The notes beneath the pieces are model-generated. The model was not told the origin of the DNA. It was given only the letters and a program-made list of their open reading frames with translations, and ran no database searches. DNA of 64,000 nucleotides. Source: Diploscapter coronatus (taxonomy: Eukaryota > Nematoda > Chromadorea > Rhabditida > Rhabditidae). The position numbers and the translations under genes were made by a program. Below, in pieces: positions 24,982 to 36,865 of the stretch; position 1 is the stretch's first letter, and each line of letters opens with the position of its first letter. The stretch spans positions 81,491,201 to 81,555,200 of the forward strand of contig OZ038422.1 in assembly GCA_964036155.1 (NCBI GenBank), in the 5' to 3' direction.

Positions 24982-27322
24982 GACACGTTCTTTGAGTAAC
25001 CCGAACAAAGGCCGGACAACTGCAAAAGTGTTTCGGATCCGAACCAAACTTATATGGTGGATACACCTATGGGTCCTAATCACAAAAATTTGGTTTTTAT
25101 GTCCTGCCCCCAAAAGTGGGCGGGGCTAGGTGGGGGTCAAAGTTGAGCATTTTCACGATTTGACACCCCTCAGGGGGCACAAATAAAACTTTTTTGCTAT
25201 AAAAGATTTTCGAAAAATTTAAAAAGAATGAACATGGCCATGGAATTGCACATCTTCTGGTATATAGGTTTCCAGGCAACAACCACCTGCTGAGTCAGGA
25301 ATGGGTCCTGATGCCAAAAATGGGAGTATGCCGACCCCCCCTTTTTTGCAGAAAATCGATTTTCCTGAAAAATTTTACGAGAAGTTCCGAAAATCCAATA
25401 CTATATTCGGATTCTGCGTATCAAATTACCCTAAAATCAGTCCTGAAAAGCACAAATTAGGGCGGACATTTTTGAAAAAAAAAGGTTAAAGTCCGTAAAG
25501 TCAGAGTACGCTTGAATGTTAACTATTGCAAACAGCACAAAGAAAACTTTTTTGCTATGAAAGATTTTCGAAAAATTTAAAAAGTATTAAGTAGTCTAGA
25601 TAATTTTCCATCTTTTGATATGTGGACTTGGGGGGTTAGACACTTGCTGGGTGCGGGAGGAGGTCCTGAAGTTAAAAAGTGTCAAGAATGCAGTTTCAAA
25701 ACATGCATATTTTGCATAAAATCGAGTTTTCTGGGAAAGTTTAGGGGGAGTTCCGAGAATCTAATGGTATATTCGGATTCTACTTATCAAATTACCCTAA
25801 AATCAGTCCTGAAAAGCACAAATTAGGGCGGACATTTTTGATAAAAAATCAATCAAATGGGTGTGGTCTGAGGGTCGAATTTTACAAAATCGATCAAAAA
25901 AGTTTAAACAGTACACAAATCGATAGCCCTTGAAAAACTAAGCAACTTTTGTGAAGACATCTCATGGTTATCTATTATGGTATGCGTGGTATGGAGGTTT
26001 GAATGGTTCAGACCTACAAAAATGACAAAAATATTCAAAAATTCATAACTTTTGTAAAATCAAACGAATTCGAAAAATCTTTTCGGAATATAGTAGTTGG
26101 AGGGCAATATTTCATTTTTGATTCCTAAATGCCGTGCTATCACTTTATCATGTTACCATATGGGTCCATGGTATACCACCCATATGGTACCCGAGTAGTA
26201 CTATACCAAAATGGATATCAATCAACTCAAAATCGATTGGAGAGTAATATTCGAGTCCATTTCTATCAATTTCAGCAAGTGATTTCATTATACCATCATT
26301 ATAATTGGTCATAATCACCTGCTGAAAAAGACCAAAAATGGGGTAACTTTAAATGACCATAAAAGGCGATAGACTAATCTGTTTTTCAAACGGTTTTTAA
26401 TATATTATTCAGCTCTATAAGGGCTTTCGTTTGATATATAACATGATGGATATCGGTTACCAAATGGTAACTTGACCATATGGGTCGTTACCATTTGATA
26501 CCATACCATGTTTGGTATCGTTCGACTCCAAATTGAATGGGAATAAATAGTAGATATCTCTAGCTTCAATTTGAGCTCAAATTTTGGTAGACTATCTATG
26601 GAAATATTCTCGTATCATTTTTTTGAAAATTGACATTAAATTTTGATTTTTGAGGTACCACTCCAATACCATAATAGATAACCATGAGGTGTCTTCACAA
26701 AAGTTGCTCAGTTTTTCAAGGGCTATCGATTCGTGTATCGTTTGAATTTTTTCGACCGATTTTGTAAAATTCGACCCTCGGGCCACGCTCATTTGATTGA
26801 TTTTTTTATCAAAAATGTCCGCCCTAATTTGTGCTTTTCAGGACTGATTTTAGGGTAATTTGATGCGTAGAATCCGAATATACCATTAGATTCTCGGAAC
26901 TCCCCCTAAACTTTTCCAGAAAACTCGATTTTATGCAAAATATGCATGTTTTGAAACTGCCATTCTTGACACTTTTTAACTTTAAGACCCCCTCCAGCCT
27001 CAAACAAGTGGCTGATCCCCTAAACCAATATATTTTTAGAAAGTACATTCCATGGTTATGTTCATCCTTTTTGAATTTTTCAAAAATCTTTTAAAATAAA
27101 AAAAATTTATTTGTGCCCCCTGAGGGGTGTCAAATCGTGAAAATGCTCAACTTTGACCCCCACCTAGCCCCGCCTACTTTTGAGGGCGGAACCTAACTTT
27201 CCGATTTTTGTGAATAGGGTCCATAGGGGTATTTAATATATAAGTTTGGTTCGGATCCGAGACACTTTTGCAGTTGTCCGGCCACTCTTTATATTTTGTT
27301 CGGGTTATTCAAAGAATGCGTC
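24982..27322. mobile_element. 2.3-kb foldback element flanked by TTAA
   Basis: The ends GACACGTTCTTTGAGTAACC and the complement at the right are each bordered by TTAA (24978-24981 and 27323-27326), the target used by piggyBac-type transposases. The arms (about 24982-25270 with 27035-27322, and 25620-26000 with 26670-27030) pair well. A segment containing ACCCTAAAATCAGTCCTGAA is present three times: twice in tandem in the left arm (about 25300-25490 and 25640-25850) and once inverted in the right. No transposase frame is visible. Confidence 0.8.
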
Positions 27323-27549
27323 TTAATTTCAAACAAATTTTCACAAAATTAGTCGACTTTTCATTTTCAAACGTCCCTAACACACATTTTATTTTTCCTT
27401 CAAATGCTTGAAAACTGACTTTGGCTGATCATCACCGATTACTTACTGCTTTTCGCCTAAAATCACATTGAACAGTCACTCTGATTCGTTCTAATCGCTG
27501 ATGCAATTACCACGTTCGCCGTCCTCGACCAGTCATCTAATGCAGTTCA

Positions 27550-27556
27550 TTTTCAG
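27550..27556 (+). other. Putative spliced-leader acceptor abutting the FN3 gene start
   Basis: CATTTTCAG ends at the base before ATG; typical nematode acceptor with no matching upstream exon. Confidence 0.55.
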
Positions 27557-30500
27557 ATGTGCCTTCCCCTTCCGCTCGTTCTGTTTCTCCTGATTCCTTG
27601 CATCCCCCCTACAGCCGCCTCCCTGTCCCTTCTGCCATATGTCCAACTCGATTTTGCTTATTTTTTCAAACTGGCAATGTGCAGATCGAAATGCGCGCAG
27701 AAGGTTCGTTTCGTAAAGCTTGACTATTTATTTGAATTAGCGAGGCAAGTTATTACTCCACATTAGGACTTGACAAAGTAGTCGTATAAACACATACAAC
27801 AACAATCACTCCTTTTACAACAACGTCATCATTGTATGCGATCAATCTGTCATGCAAAATCATAATTAGTCAAATCAAATGAATCAATAATTCAAATGAG
27901 AGTACACTGAATCACATGGGTTTGGAACAGGGTTGTCCCAAAGTCGAAATTTTGGGACAATGAATCGTGTTTGTTTTTATTCAATTTCGAATTTTTACTG
28001 AAACGATCAAGATAAATCTTTTAAAATGACTGCGATTCGACGAGTTCTTCAAGTGATAAAATTTTATCATGATAGATTCAGCATAAATGAACAAATGGAA
28101 CACATAGAGTTTTCTTCATTGTTCCAAATCTTTATGTGTCAACTTATTAAGTTTCTGTTCAATTAGCGCAAATAATAACGTTTCAAATCTAGTATGGAGC
28201 TGAGTCAGAAGTCCAAATGTTGGATGGGACGAAATTTGTTCGAATGAAGTTGACGAGTGAGCTGCATAAATGCATGAATGGGTGCAGTCCGAGGAAGAAG
28301 GCTGCGGACGAACCCAGCAGAAGCGGAATGGCCTTCTGGAACGATAGTCATAGTGATTCAGGTTGATCTTCATTCTTTATTATTTTTTTTAAGAAATGGA
28401 ACTTTACGCAAATCTCTAAATTCGCCTGTTTTTATAACACAATTTCGACTAGATAACTTTTTGAGGGATATTTTTCTCTGAAATAATTTCTATAATTCAT
28501 ACTGGCAATTTGAAAATAGCGTAATGACGTAACGATTTTCTGGATTTGACGAAATGATCATTTCTCCGCACTATTAGTATAGGTTATTATTGCGTTTCGT
28601 CATTTTCGCGTCTCGTCAAATCCCCAGATTACAATTCGACCCTTCTCCATTATTTGAAATTATTCTAATTCTGTTTTATTTCAGCAAAAGTAGGCAGTTC
28701 TCCAGCGTCTCGAATTCACGTTACCTGTCTGAATGTGCGCGATGGAGAGGCAGAGGGAAGACTGATTGTGGAGACGAGCAGACAGCTGCACGGAGAGCAG
28801 TTCATTTTGCAATGGAAATGGCAGGGAGGACATTGGATCACTGCCTCGGTAGGCATAACGAAGAATGAAGATTGAGCACAGTTGACTATTTTGCAGATAG
28901 AAAATGAAACAGTCATTCCTGTGGATGGATTTGTCTCAGGGAATGAATACAAGTTCATGATTACTGTGGTTGGCGCGAATGGCAGATTGGGAGAGAGTCT
29001 GCAGAGTGAGTGGATCAAAGTTCCTCAGGAGGACAGGCACAGTTCACGTATGTATTTTATTTCGTCGTGTAAATTGTATTATTTCTAACAGCTAGATGCT
29101 CAACTGTGAACATCTTTTCTCTGTGTAATGTATCATTTGCTAATTCTCGGTGATTTCAAATTTGTATGAAAACCTCTCATTTTTATATTATGCATACCAT
29201 TTAATCTTATGCATTAGTGTTTTCCAATTTTCAGCAGTCGATTTGTCAGTGTCGAGTTCTGCGTGTGCAGCGGGAGGCGTGTGTGCATTTCTGCGATGGA
29301 AACGACACCCAACTGATTCGTGCAACTACAGAATCAACTATAGGAATTCGACTATGGAAATTATACGGGATATTACTGTGGTAAGTAAAGAGGAAGGAGC
29401 GAAATTAAAAATTTATCAATATTCAGGATGGATCACATTTCATTCATCTTTCGAATCTAAATTTCAAGACGGATTACAACGTTTCGATTTACGCATTGGA
29501 TGGCGATTTTTCCCAGCCTCTCGAATTGGCCAAATCCTATTTCATGACTGTCAGCTGCAGCGAAGTATACGGACCTGGCAGCATTCAATGTCGTGAGTTT
29601 TTCGTTCGATTTATCTTACAAGGAATTGAAAACTAGATCACGGGTTTTACTCAAAATTGGCGGGAATCACAAATCGAATGTGCTGATCGCGTGGGGTAGT
29701 CAAATCAGAAAATGCTAAAGGTCCCGAATAATTTGCAATTTGATCGCGAATTTCGACTAGTCATTTGCCAATATATCGGCAAAGTGAAAAATAAGATTGT
29801 ATTGTAAATGTGGGCGTTAACAAAGCCATTATTCGTTGCAGCAGCAAAGGAAAATCCAAAAGATAAACTGGAACAAGTCGGCACCTTTAGAGCTTTCTGA
29901 CTTGATTGTCGTAATCGACATATTCGATTTGTGTCACCAACCAATTTTTATCAGAATTCATGATTGACATTTCTATATATTGCTAGTTAAAGCTGATAGG
30001 TTAATGAAGTTCAGCTTTTTTACTGTAATGAAAATGTACAGTCTTTGAACGGATTTCAGTATTTTCGAATATTTGTTGTCCAATCCAAATACTAAGTTTT
30101 CCTCGGAACTCTAATTTTATCACACTCCATACTTAAACTTCATCGCCATGATATTATTTCGTCTGGTTATGATTTACAATCATCACTATTTATTAACCTT
30201 TTCTAAATGTCAATTTGAAATAGGGATATTGCACATTGCATATGTTTAACAACGAACGAGAACGTGGGATTCCAATTAGGCTCATAAGTAATTCCATGCT
30301 AAAATAGCACTGACAATCAACTTATAGTTCATTTATTTCAGCTCCCCTGCCAGCAGAATCAGTAGGAGTTGTTCGTCTGAATTCCACCCAGGCATTTGTC
30401 TCCTGGACGGCCCCTCCAAATACCTCGACCATTCTTACGTACGAGATTTCGGCTGATGTTTTGCCTCCATGTGAAAAACAACCACCAACTTCTGTCTATG

Positions 30501-30982
30501 CTAACGCGGTATGTACTCAATATTATTGATCTTAATTTATGCTTACATATTTTTTTGTTGAAAGTGCATATTGTTGAATTGCAAAAAATGATAAATGTGG
30601 AACTGGTCTTTAAATTTATTTTACAAATGCATCGCATAATAATACTTTATTCAGAAAATTCTAATTTGAACTATTTCAGAACAACACTTCGGCTAAACTT
30701 CCTCTGCCTGTTGATTCCAAATCCTGCGACATTCTAATTAAAGTGGTTACATTTGATTTGTTAGGCCGAGATGCCTTCACGGAGCGGATACTTCATTCCT
30801 CATCCCAATTCCTGCCGCCAGCCATTTCCCGATACATCCCTTCCGTTTTCTATCTGATCGTCCCACTGACCATTGCCCTATTCATTATCATTCTATTGAT
30901 CATTATTCTCCGATTACGTTCCTCTTGGAGGAATAAGTCGAGATCGAAGAAAAAGTCGCGAGCCCCGCCTACATTTGTTTGA
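27557..30982 (+). CDS. Single-pass membrane protein with fibronectin type III domains, anosmin/KAL-1-like
   Basis: Eight exons: 27557-27703, 28193-28361, 28685-28848, 28897-29047, 29235-29380, 29427-29592, 30342-30508, 30680-30982; 1,413 bp, 470 aa. A strong signal peptide (LPLVLFLLIPCIPPTAAS) is followed by two Cys-x3-Cys motifs (CRSKC, CMNGC), then about three FN3-like units: WKWQGGHWITAS with YKFMITVVGANGR, FLRWKRHP with YNVSIYALDG, and FVSWTAPPNTSTILTYEI. A transmembrane helix (FYLIVPLTIALFIIILLIII) and a short basic tail ending PTFV, a possible class I PDZ ligand, close the protein. The layout recalls anosmin, a heparan-sulfate-linked adhesion and neurite-branching factor, but no WAP domain is visible. 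Likely acts at the cell surface; family assignment is an inference. Confidence 0.75.
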
Positions 30983-32320
30983 TGGCTGAAGTGTGCGCTG
31001 CGCTGAGTGCGAAAATTCCCCCCTTTGCCTTCAGATCAGATCGGTTTGTTTGTTTCGCACATTCCCGCTCCGCACTCGGCTCTGCGTGTTCTGTTTGCAA
31101 TAGCTTCAGCTCATTTCCCTGTAGTTTCCTAGATTATCCCTCTCTGATTCTCGTCTCACATCTCTACGGGTCACTTCACGCATTTCCTCTAAAATCCAGT
31201 TTTATGCTCATTCTCCCTCAGCTAAATCTCTCTTCAATCTTCCTGCAATCGATTCATTATCGACCTCCCATCTCACTGCCATTCTTGTGGAATATTTTTA
31301 CGGGTGAAAACAGACGTGCACATTTGTCACTGAATAAATATGGAGTATTTCAATGTTTATGCAGATATTTGCAGCCTTTTCAGGCCTCGACTGAATTGCA
31401 ATGAAAGAATGAAGAGATGGTGATGGAAGAAAAAGAAAGTCTTCGCATCTTCTGTACAACAATCGTAATAAATCGAATAAGTAATTAGCAATCTTTGACT
31501 AAATATGCTGAGACAAGCGGAGATCAATGAGCAAATTCGAAAGATGCAAAACTTCGAAACTTAATCAGACGGGATGTCATTTGGAGCATGTCATAAGTAT
31601 GGAGATAATGCAGAAGAGTAGTAGTGAGTATGCAAAGTATCGAAATGAAGCGAGATCACAACAACGTGAAATCAGAGTTATGTGCAATTTGAAAACGAAA
31701 AATTATTGAAATTTCTCATGAAAATAACGATTTTAACTTAGCCAAATAGCAAAATACGACTTTCCCTCACTAGTTTTCTATCTTTCCGTCCTATTCTATC
31801 CTAATTACTGTTCCTATCAATTCATAGTTTGATCCATAACGTCATTTTCAAATTACTCCTCAAAAATATTATGCATCCTTTAGGCTTGGAATATTTTCTT
31901 TTAGATTTTCACAACTGACTTTTTCTTGAAATTCGAATTGCACACAACTCTGATAAAAATGCGGCAGGTTTGAGTTGAATAAATAGTGTGAGCATCATTC
32001 AGCAGAACTTTGGCTTGATATGGTAAAGAAAGCTAGAGAGGTGTGAATCAAACTGCAATAAAACCTAAATGATGAATAATTGTAGCAGATCCTAAATGAT
32101 AAATGAACATAATTTCCAAACCCGGATAAGTCTAAGGGATATATGTAGAACAGAATCAATCGAGTCAATGGATAAAGTAATGATTATCACACATCTTTGA
32201 GCGAATTCGATATTTTCTGTGATTGTTTCTCTGATCTTCAAGTATTGCTTTCACGAGGGCTGTTCACAAGGTAAACTCATAAACTCATTCGTCGTTCAAT
32301 ATATTCCTCGGTTCTGTCGA
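30983..32320. other. Intergenic region between convergent genes
   Basis: The probable 3' UTR of the FN3 gene occupies the first ~370 bases. The rest is AT-rich with no supported gene. Confidence 0.5.
31333..31338 (+). terminator. Poly(A) signal AATAAA, FN3 gene
   Basis: AATAAA about 350 bases after the stop, within a pyrimidine-rich probable 3' UTR. Confidence 0.45.
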
Positions 32321-33663
32321 CTAGGCCGGAGAAAGTGCCCGGTTGTAGGTAATTTCATCTTCGGAATAGACCTTTTGCACCGTCCCTGTTCCTGTCCTCG
32401 TTCCCGTCGTGTGTATCGGTCGATAATTATCTGCAAAACCACTAATGCTCTTGTTCTCCTTTTCGATTTTTGAGAATTACATTTACAATTTGCAGTGATA
32501 AGTAAAAATGAATAATGGAAAGGACAGTAATTGCATCATCTGATTAGAATAGAGACACGGAGAGATTGGGAAGGGGAATTCTGATAGAGGAAGATGATGC
32601 GACCGTGACTGGCATTGACTGAGAGACTACTACATCGATTATGAAAATGCCAGTAATTCGGGTAATCATTACACTTCTCTGCCCACCTGTCAATGTGGTT
32701 TCCTTCTTGGGCCGGTCGCATTTTGATATGAGAATATTCTCGATCTCGTTGAAATCCAAATACTCCTTGTGGCCTAGTTGGGGTGAGCTTTGAAAGTCGA
32801 AATAGCTGATTCGGGAGGGCAGCGAGCTCTTTCTGCCATCGAATAACTGGGAAAGTTTGGTGGCAGAAAATGTGTCGAATACGTTCGGTCTGTGTTCGGA
32901 GGCAGAGGAGCGGAGGGAGATCGTTGAGATTGGACGGGGAATGTGGGGGTAGACATCTAAGAATAACTCATGAGAATGTTTGTATTATTGCCGAATTTGA
33001 CTATTTAAGATTTTGCAGAATAGAAAATGATCTAATCAGTTTCTCGTGTCAAAATAATGCATTGCGCTATGTGATGGGTCATTTTCAACACCAATGTCAA
33101 TTTACTGGGGTGAGACTGGCGACAATTTTTTTTTTTAATTTTCGCACTTGAAACGTGGATTCGAAAATACAAAGGTCAAGAGTGGAGAACTAGTAAATTA
33201 TTTCCTTGTTTTGCCATAATTACTATGGTCGTTAACATTGAATGAGATTGCAAAACAATGCAGTGCTATGATAATATTTGTATGGTACAATGCAAAGAGT
33301 ATTCCTATGCAAAAAATTTGTTAGAAATGATATTATAGCGGAGCATCTTAATTCATTTTTATATCTTACGGAAAATAGCTCTTTGCAAATATTAAGCTGG
33401 ACTTCTCGAAGATATAATTGCTGGGTATTTTTTCGTAAACAACTTACTGCATAAAAATGAAGTCATGAACTAAGACAAAAATGGAATAATTAAATTCAAC
33501 CTGGCATAGGTGCAGGACTTTCTGAATGTCGAGGAGTTGCATTCGACGATGGTGGAGTGGCCTTTTTCCTCGTTCGCAATATAATCAGAAGACAGATTAG
33601 CACGACCAACAGACAGAATATTGCACAGAATATAGCAATCAGGGCCACTACCCAGTCCTGCAT
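32321..33663 (-). CDS. Small single-pass membrane protein, 180 aa, unknown
   Basis: Exons 33663-33501, 32956-32687 and 32430-32321 join in frame (543 bp). The N terminus is almost immediately a membrane helix (about residues 4-32, VVALIAIFCAIFCLLVVLIC) followed by a stop-transfer RTRKK, then a ~145-residue Ser/Pro-rich cytoplasmic region (RPISTISLRSSASEHRP, FDGRKSSLPSRISYFDF) with many possible phosphorylation sites. A short TGTRTGTGT run lies near the C terminus. A TTTCCAG acceptor touches the ATG, so this may be a complete trans-spliced gene; alternatively it is the 3' part of a receptor whose ectodomain exons lie further right. I found no convincing upstream exon. No family recognised. Confidence 0.65.
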
Positions 33664-36600
33664 CTGGAAATGAATGAAGGATGAAATGTTGGAGAGCAGA
33701 AATAATTGGAGAGAACGAAAAGGGACGGATAGTAATACACAAGAATGGGGAAATGAATGTACAAATGATTTTTAGGCATATCGCTGGCGCCAGATGAATA
33801 TATCCAAAGCAATAGATACGAGGGAAGGGAAGGGAAGAGGCAATTCATTACTCACAATTAGACGGATGAAGATAGGCGATGCTACATGGCTACGCAGTCA
33901 GGTAGCAATTGCATCTTCACAAGTATAGTCTCATATCCTCATCCTGCATTCATTCTCACACCACATTCTCTTCTCCATTCTCCATTCCATTCTTTCTCAG
34001 CTTCCAGCCTTTCAGCCTATTCCTGCCTTTTTCTGCTCGTTTTAGCATCACAATCAGCCATTTTCTCTCTCCTCCCCCTGCAATGTAAAGTGAATCAGCC
34101 TGTGCAATGTGCAAATCGATGTCCGCCGACTGCATGATCGTCGTGAATTGGAGATAATGCTCAACATGAGAAACGATGAAGAACTGATGATAGTGAGAAG
34201 AGGAAATGCACAGATCATGCAATACATGCATAGATACGAGCAGAACTGGAGGAGAGTATGTAGAGAAAAAGTGAATCTGCAATGATCATAACTGAATGGA
34301 GTATCAAATTTATCAAATTAAACGAATTCAGATAGACGTTGTTGTGGGTTTGAAAACGAAGAAGAGAAAAAATTAATAAGTTAGAAATCAGGTAAAAAAT
34401 TGGAAGACAAACTGTAACCCAAGGGAGAGACCATGCGACATACAAAGAGTGTTTGGTAGTCGCATCTCCCGCCTCCGTCTTTCCTAGCGGCCTCAGCCCC
34501 ACTCCCCACTCCATCCCAACGCTATCGCGAAAAAAAACATTATCATAGCCAATGGATGATAAAATGATAGTGATAAAGTGAAAATGGAAATGGAAATGGA
34601 AAATGGAAAATGGGACACTCACAGGCAAGCAGGACGACAGCCGTTTTCCACACTCCCTTGCTGATTGCCTGTCACTCTCCTCGAAACACCCACTCTCTAA
34701 CCCTACCAAGGGAGAGAAAGTGATGAAAGAACAAGGAACGATACGAGAAACAAAAACAGAAACACAACAGACAATCGGTCATGACGGAGAAGGCAATGAA
34801 TGCCGAGAATTATGATGGCACAATTAGAAAAATACAGGGGAATTGAAATGAAGCAGCAGAAAGCACATGATGCGGTCACTTCCAGAAGCAGAAACACGAA
34901 ACCACGCACCATTTTTCTTTCCAACGAAACAACAATATGTTTTTTATTGGTTTTTCCGTTATCTAATTTTTCAAGTGCCTATACAGTTTTTGGTAAACGA
35001 TTTTTATGAAGTTAAAAAGTGAAATCGAAAAGAAAAAAGCACACATCACCATTGCATATTAGAAATAGGGGAGAGAAGGAAAAGGATACTGTAAAAATGC
35101 ATTTATTTTTGATTTACGGGGATCAAATGTTGAAATGAGAAAAAAGCGGTTTTACGTATTGGATTAACGGAATGGCAGAGAGGGGAAAGAGGGGCGCGAA
35201 TGACGGACGCGCCGGAAAGGCGAGGGACAAGAACAAAGAGAAGAGGCATGGAGAGAGGACGAAAGAGCGGATGAGTCGCGCTCGCGGCTCACAGAGCAGA
35301 CAGACAGACGGGAAGCGATCCGATTCGAGTCGATTCCGGACACTTGAAATCGAGTGAAATGATGAAATGAAGACGGAAAGGCGACGGCGGCGAGCAAGAG
35401 GGAAAGGGCAAGCGGAAAGGGAATATGGGGCTGCATGGCCGAAATGCACAAATGATACGGATGAAAGGAGCAAGCGAGAAGAGAGGGGATGACCGCGAAG
35501 CAAACAGAGCAGAAGAGAGGGGGGAAAGCCAAAGCTGAAAGAGAACTGTCATAAATGGTAAAATATAGATGAAGATCAGAAAAGCGTTGCTGCGAATACT
35601 TTACTAACTCTCTAATTAAAAACTTTGAGCTCTACTTATAAGCTCAGAACTTTTGATTCAAGTGATAAAACGGTGAAGATCAGCTTGATCTAACCTCTTA
35701 GATGCACCATGAAGTATGAAACATTATAGTTTTACGCGGGCGATTTAGTTATTCTTCTTACATAGAATTGCCTGATTTTGAAGTTAACAAGAAGCGCTAT
35801 AAGTTGTCTACTGACTCAGTTTTCATTTAGTCAATTCATAGATTTTAACGAATGAATCGTAGCTAACATTATGTTCAATTAGAAATTAATGGCAGAAACC
35901 AAATGAGTTATAGAAGAAAATTATCGAAAAGAGAACGAAGAAGATGCAACAAGTTGATTTGAAAACAGAAAACAGGCCGGATTAATTGCTGAAATAAGCA
36001 AAAAATAGGAAATAAGATGATGAACAAAGAAATAAACATCAAATTGTTAGATGAGCTGGAACGGAGAACGGAGAAGGGGGTGGAGAAAGCGAATACTACT
36101 ACATGCTTTATGAATATGTGAATATGGCTGTGAATTGCAATTGAAGCTGCTTGACTGCTGAATGGAAAATGGAAGATGGAAGATGGAGGATAAGGATGGA
36201 AAAAGAAGAAATGGCAGAGGGGAAGGGCAAATCGACAGACTGGAAGAATTGATGAACAGGCAGTTGGAAAGGGAGGGAGGGGAGCAATCAGCCATTGCAG
36301 ACTGCTGACGGAAGGCTTATCAAATCAAACGGAATCGCAAACCGTTAACCGCAATCGGGAATAGAAATGTCGAAATGGAATGGGAATTGCCACCGAAATG
36401 GAATTGACTAACAGAACGAGTTTGGGAGGGAACGATTCTGAGGAGGAGGAGAAGAGTAAGGAGAGCTGCAGAGAAGAGACCGACACAATGAGCAGGCGGA
36501 TGACATTACTCATTACTGTACAGAAGAGGAGACAATTCAAAGAGATGAAATGAGGCCTTGAACCAGATGGAAATGTGGAAGACAAAAATGAACTGAAACT

Positions 36601-36865
36601 GAAGAGAAGTTGCATCTGCGCATGTGAATGGGGGGAGTGGGAGGGAGAAAGGACAAAATTGTCGGAATGAGAAATGAGAGGGGGATAAGGGAAGATAATC
36701 CTGCAATCAGGGAAAGTAACACAAAGGAGAGGAAGAGGCAGCGGAGAGATGACACAGGTCACTTGGGTCATTCCCATCTCCATTTGCTACAGCAATTCAT
36801 CTTAGTTTTCCTTTCCTGTCCAACCATTCTCAGTCATTCAGTTATCCTTTTCGTAAACACCAGGC
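33664..36865. other. Purine-rich (+) / pyrimidine-rich (-) non-coding DNA
   Basis: GGAAATGG/GAGAAGAG-type tracts on plus over 34.5-36.8 kb. The open frames on minus are low-complexity Ser/Phe/Leu runs and not believable genes. The region is 5' of the small membrane protein gene in its own sense, mirroring the pyrimidine-rich block 5' of the FN3 gene. A GAAATG microsatellite lies at about 34580-34610. Confidence 0.5.

Noticed and set aside
30979..31404. 141-codon frame overlapping the FN3 stop codon
   Set aside because: Most likely 3' UTR; pyrimidine-rich, no motif, and it contains the gene's poly(A) signal.
34215..36783. Several long minus-strand frames rich in Ser, Phe and Leu
   Set aside because: Low-complexity products of pyrimidine-rich DNA without conserved motifs or exon structure.
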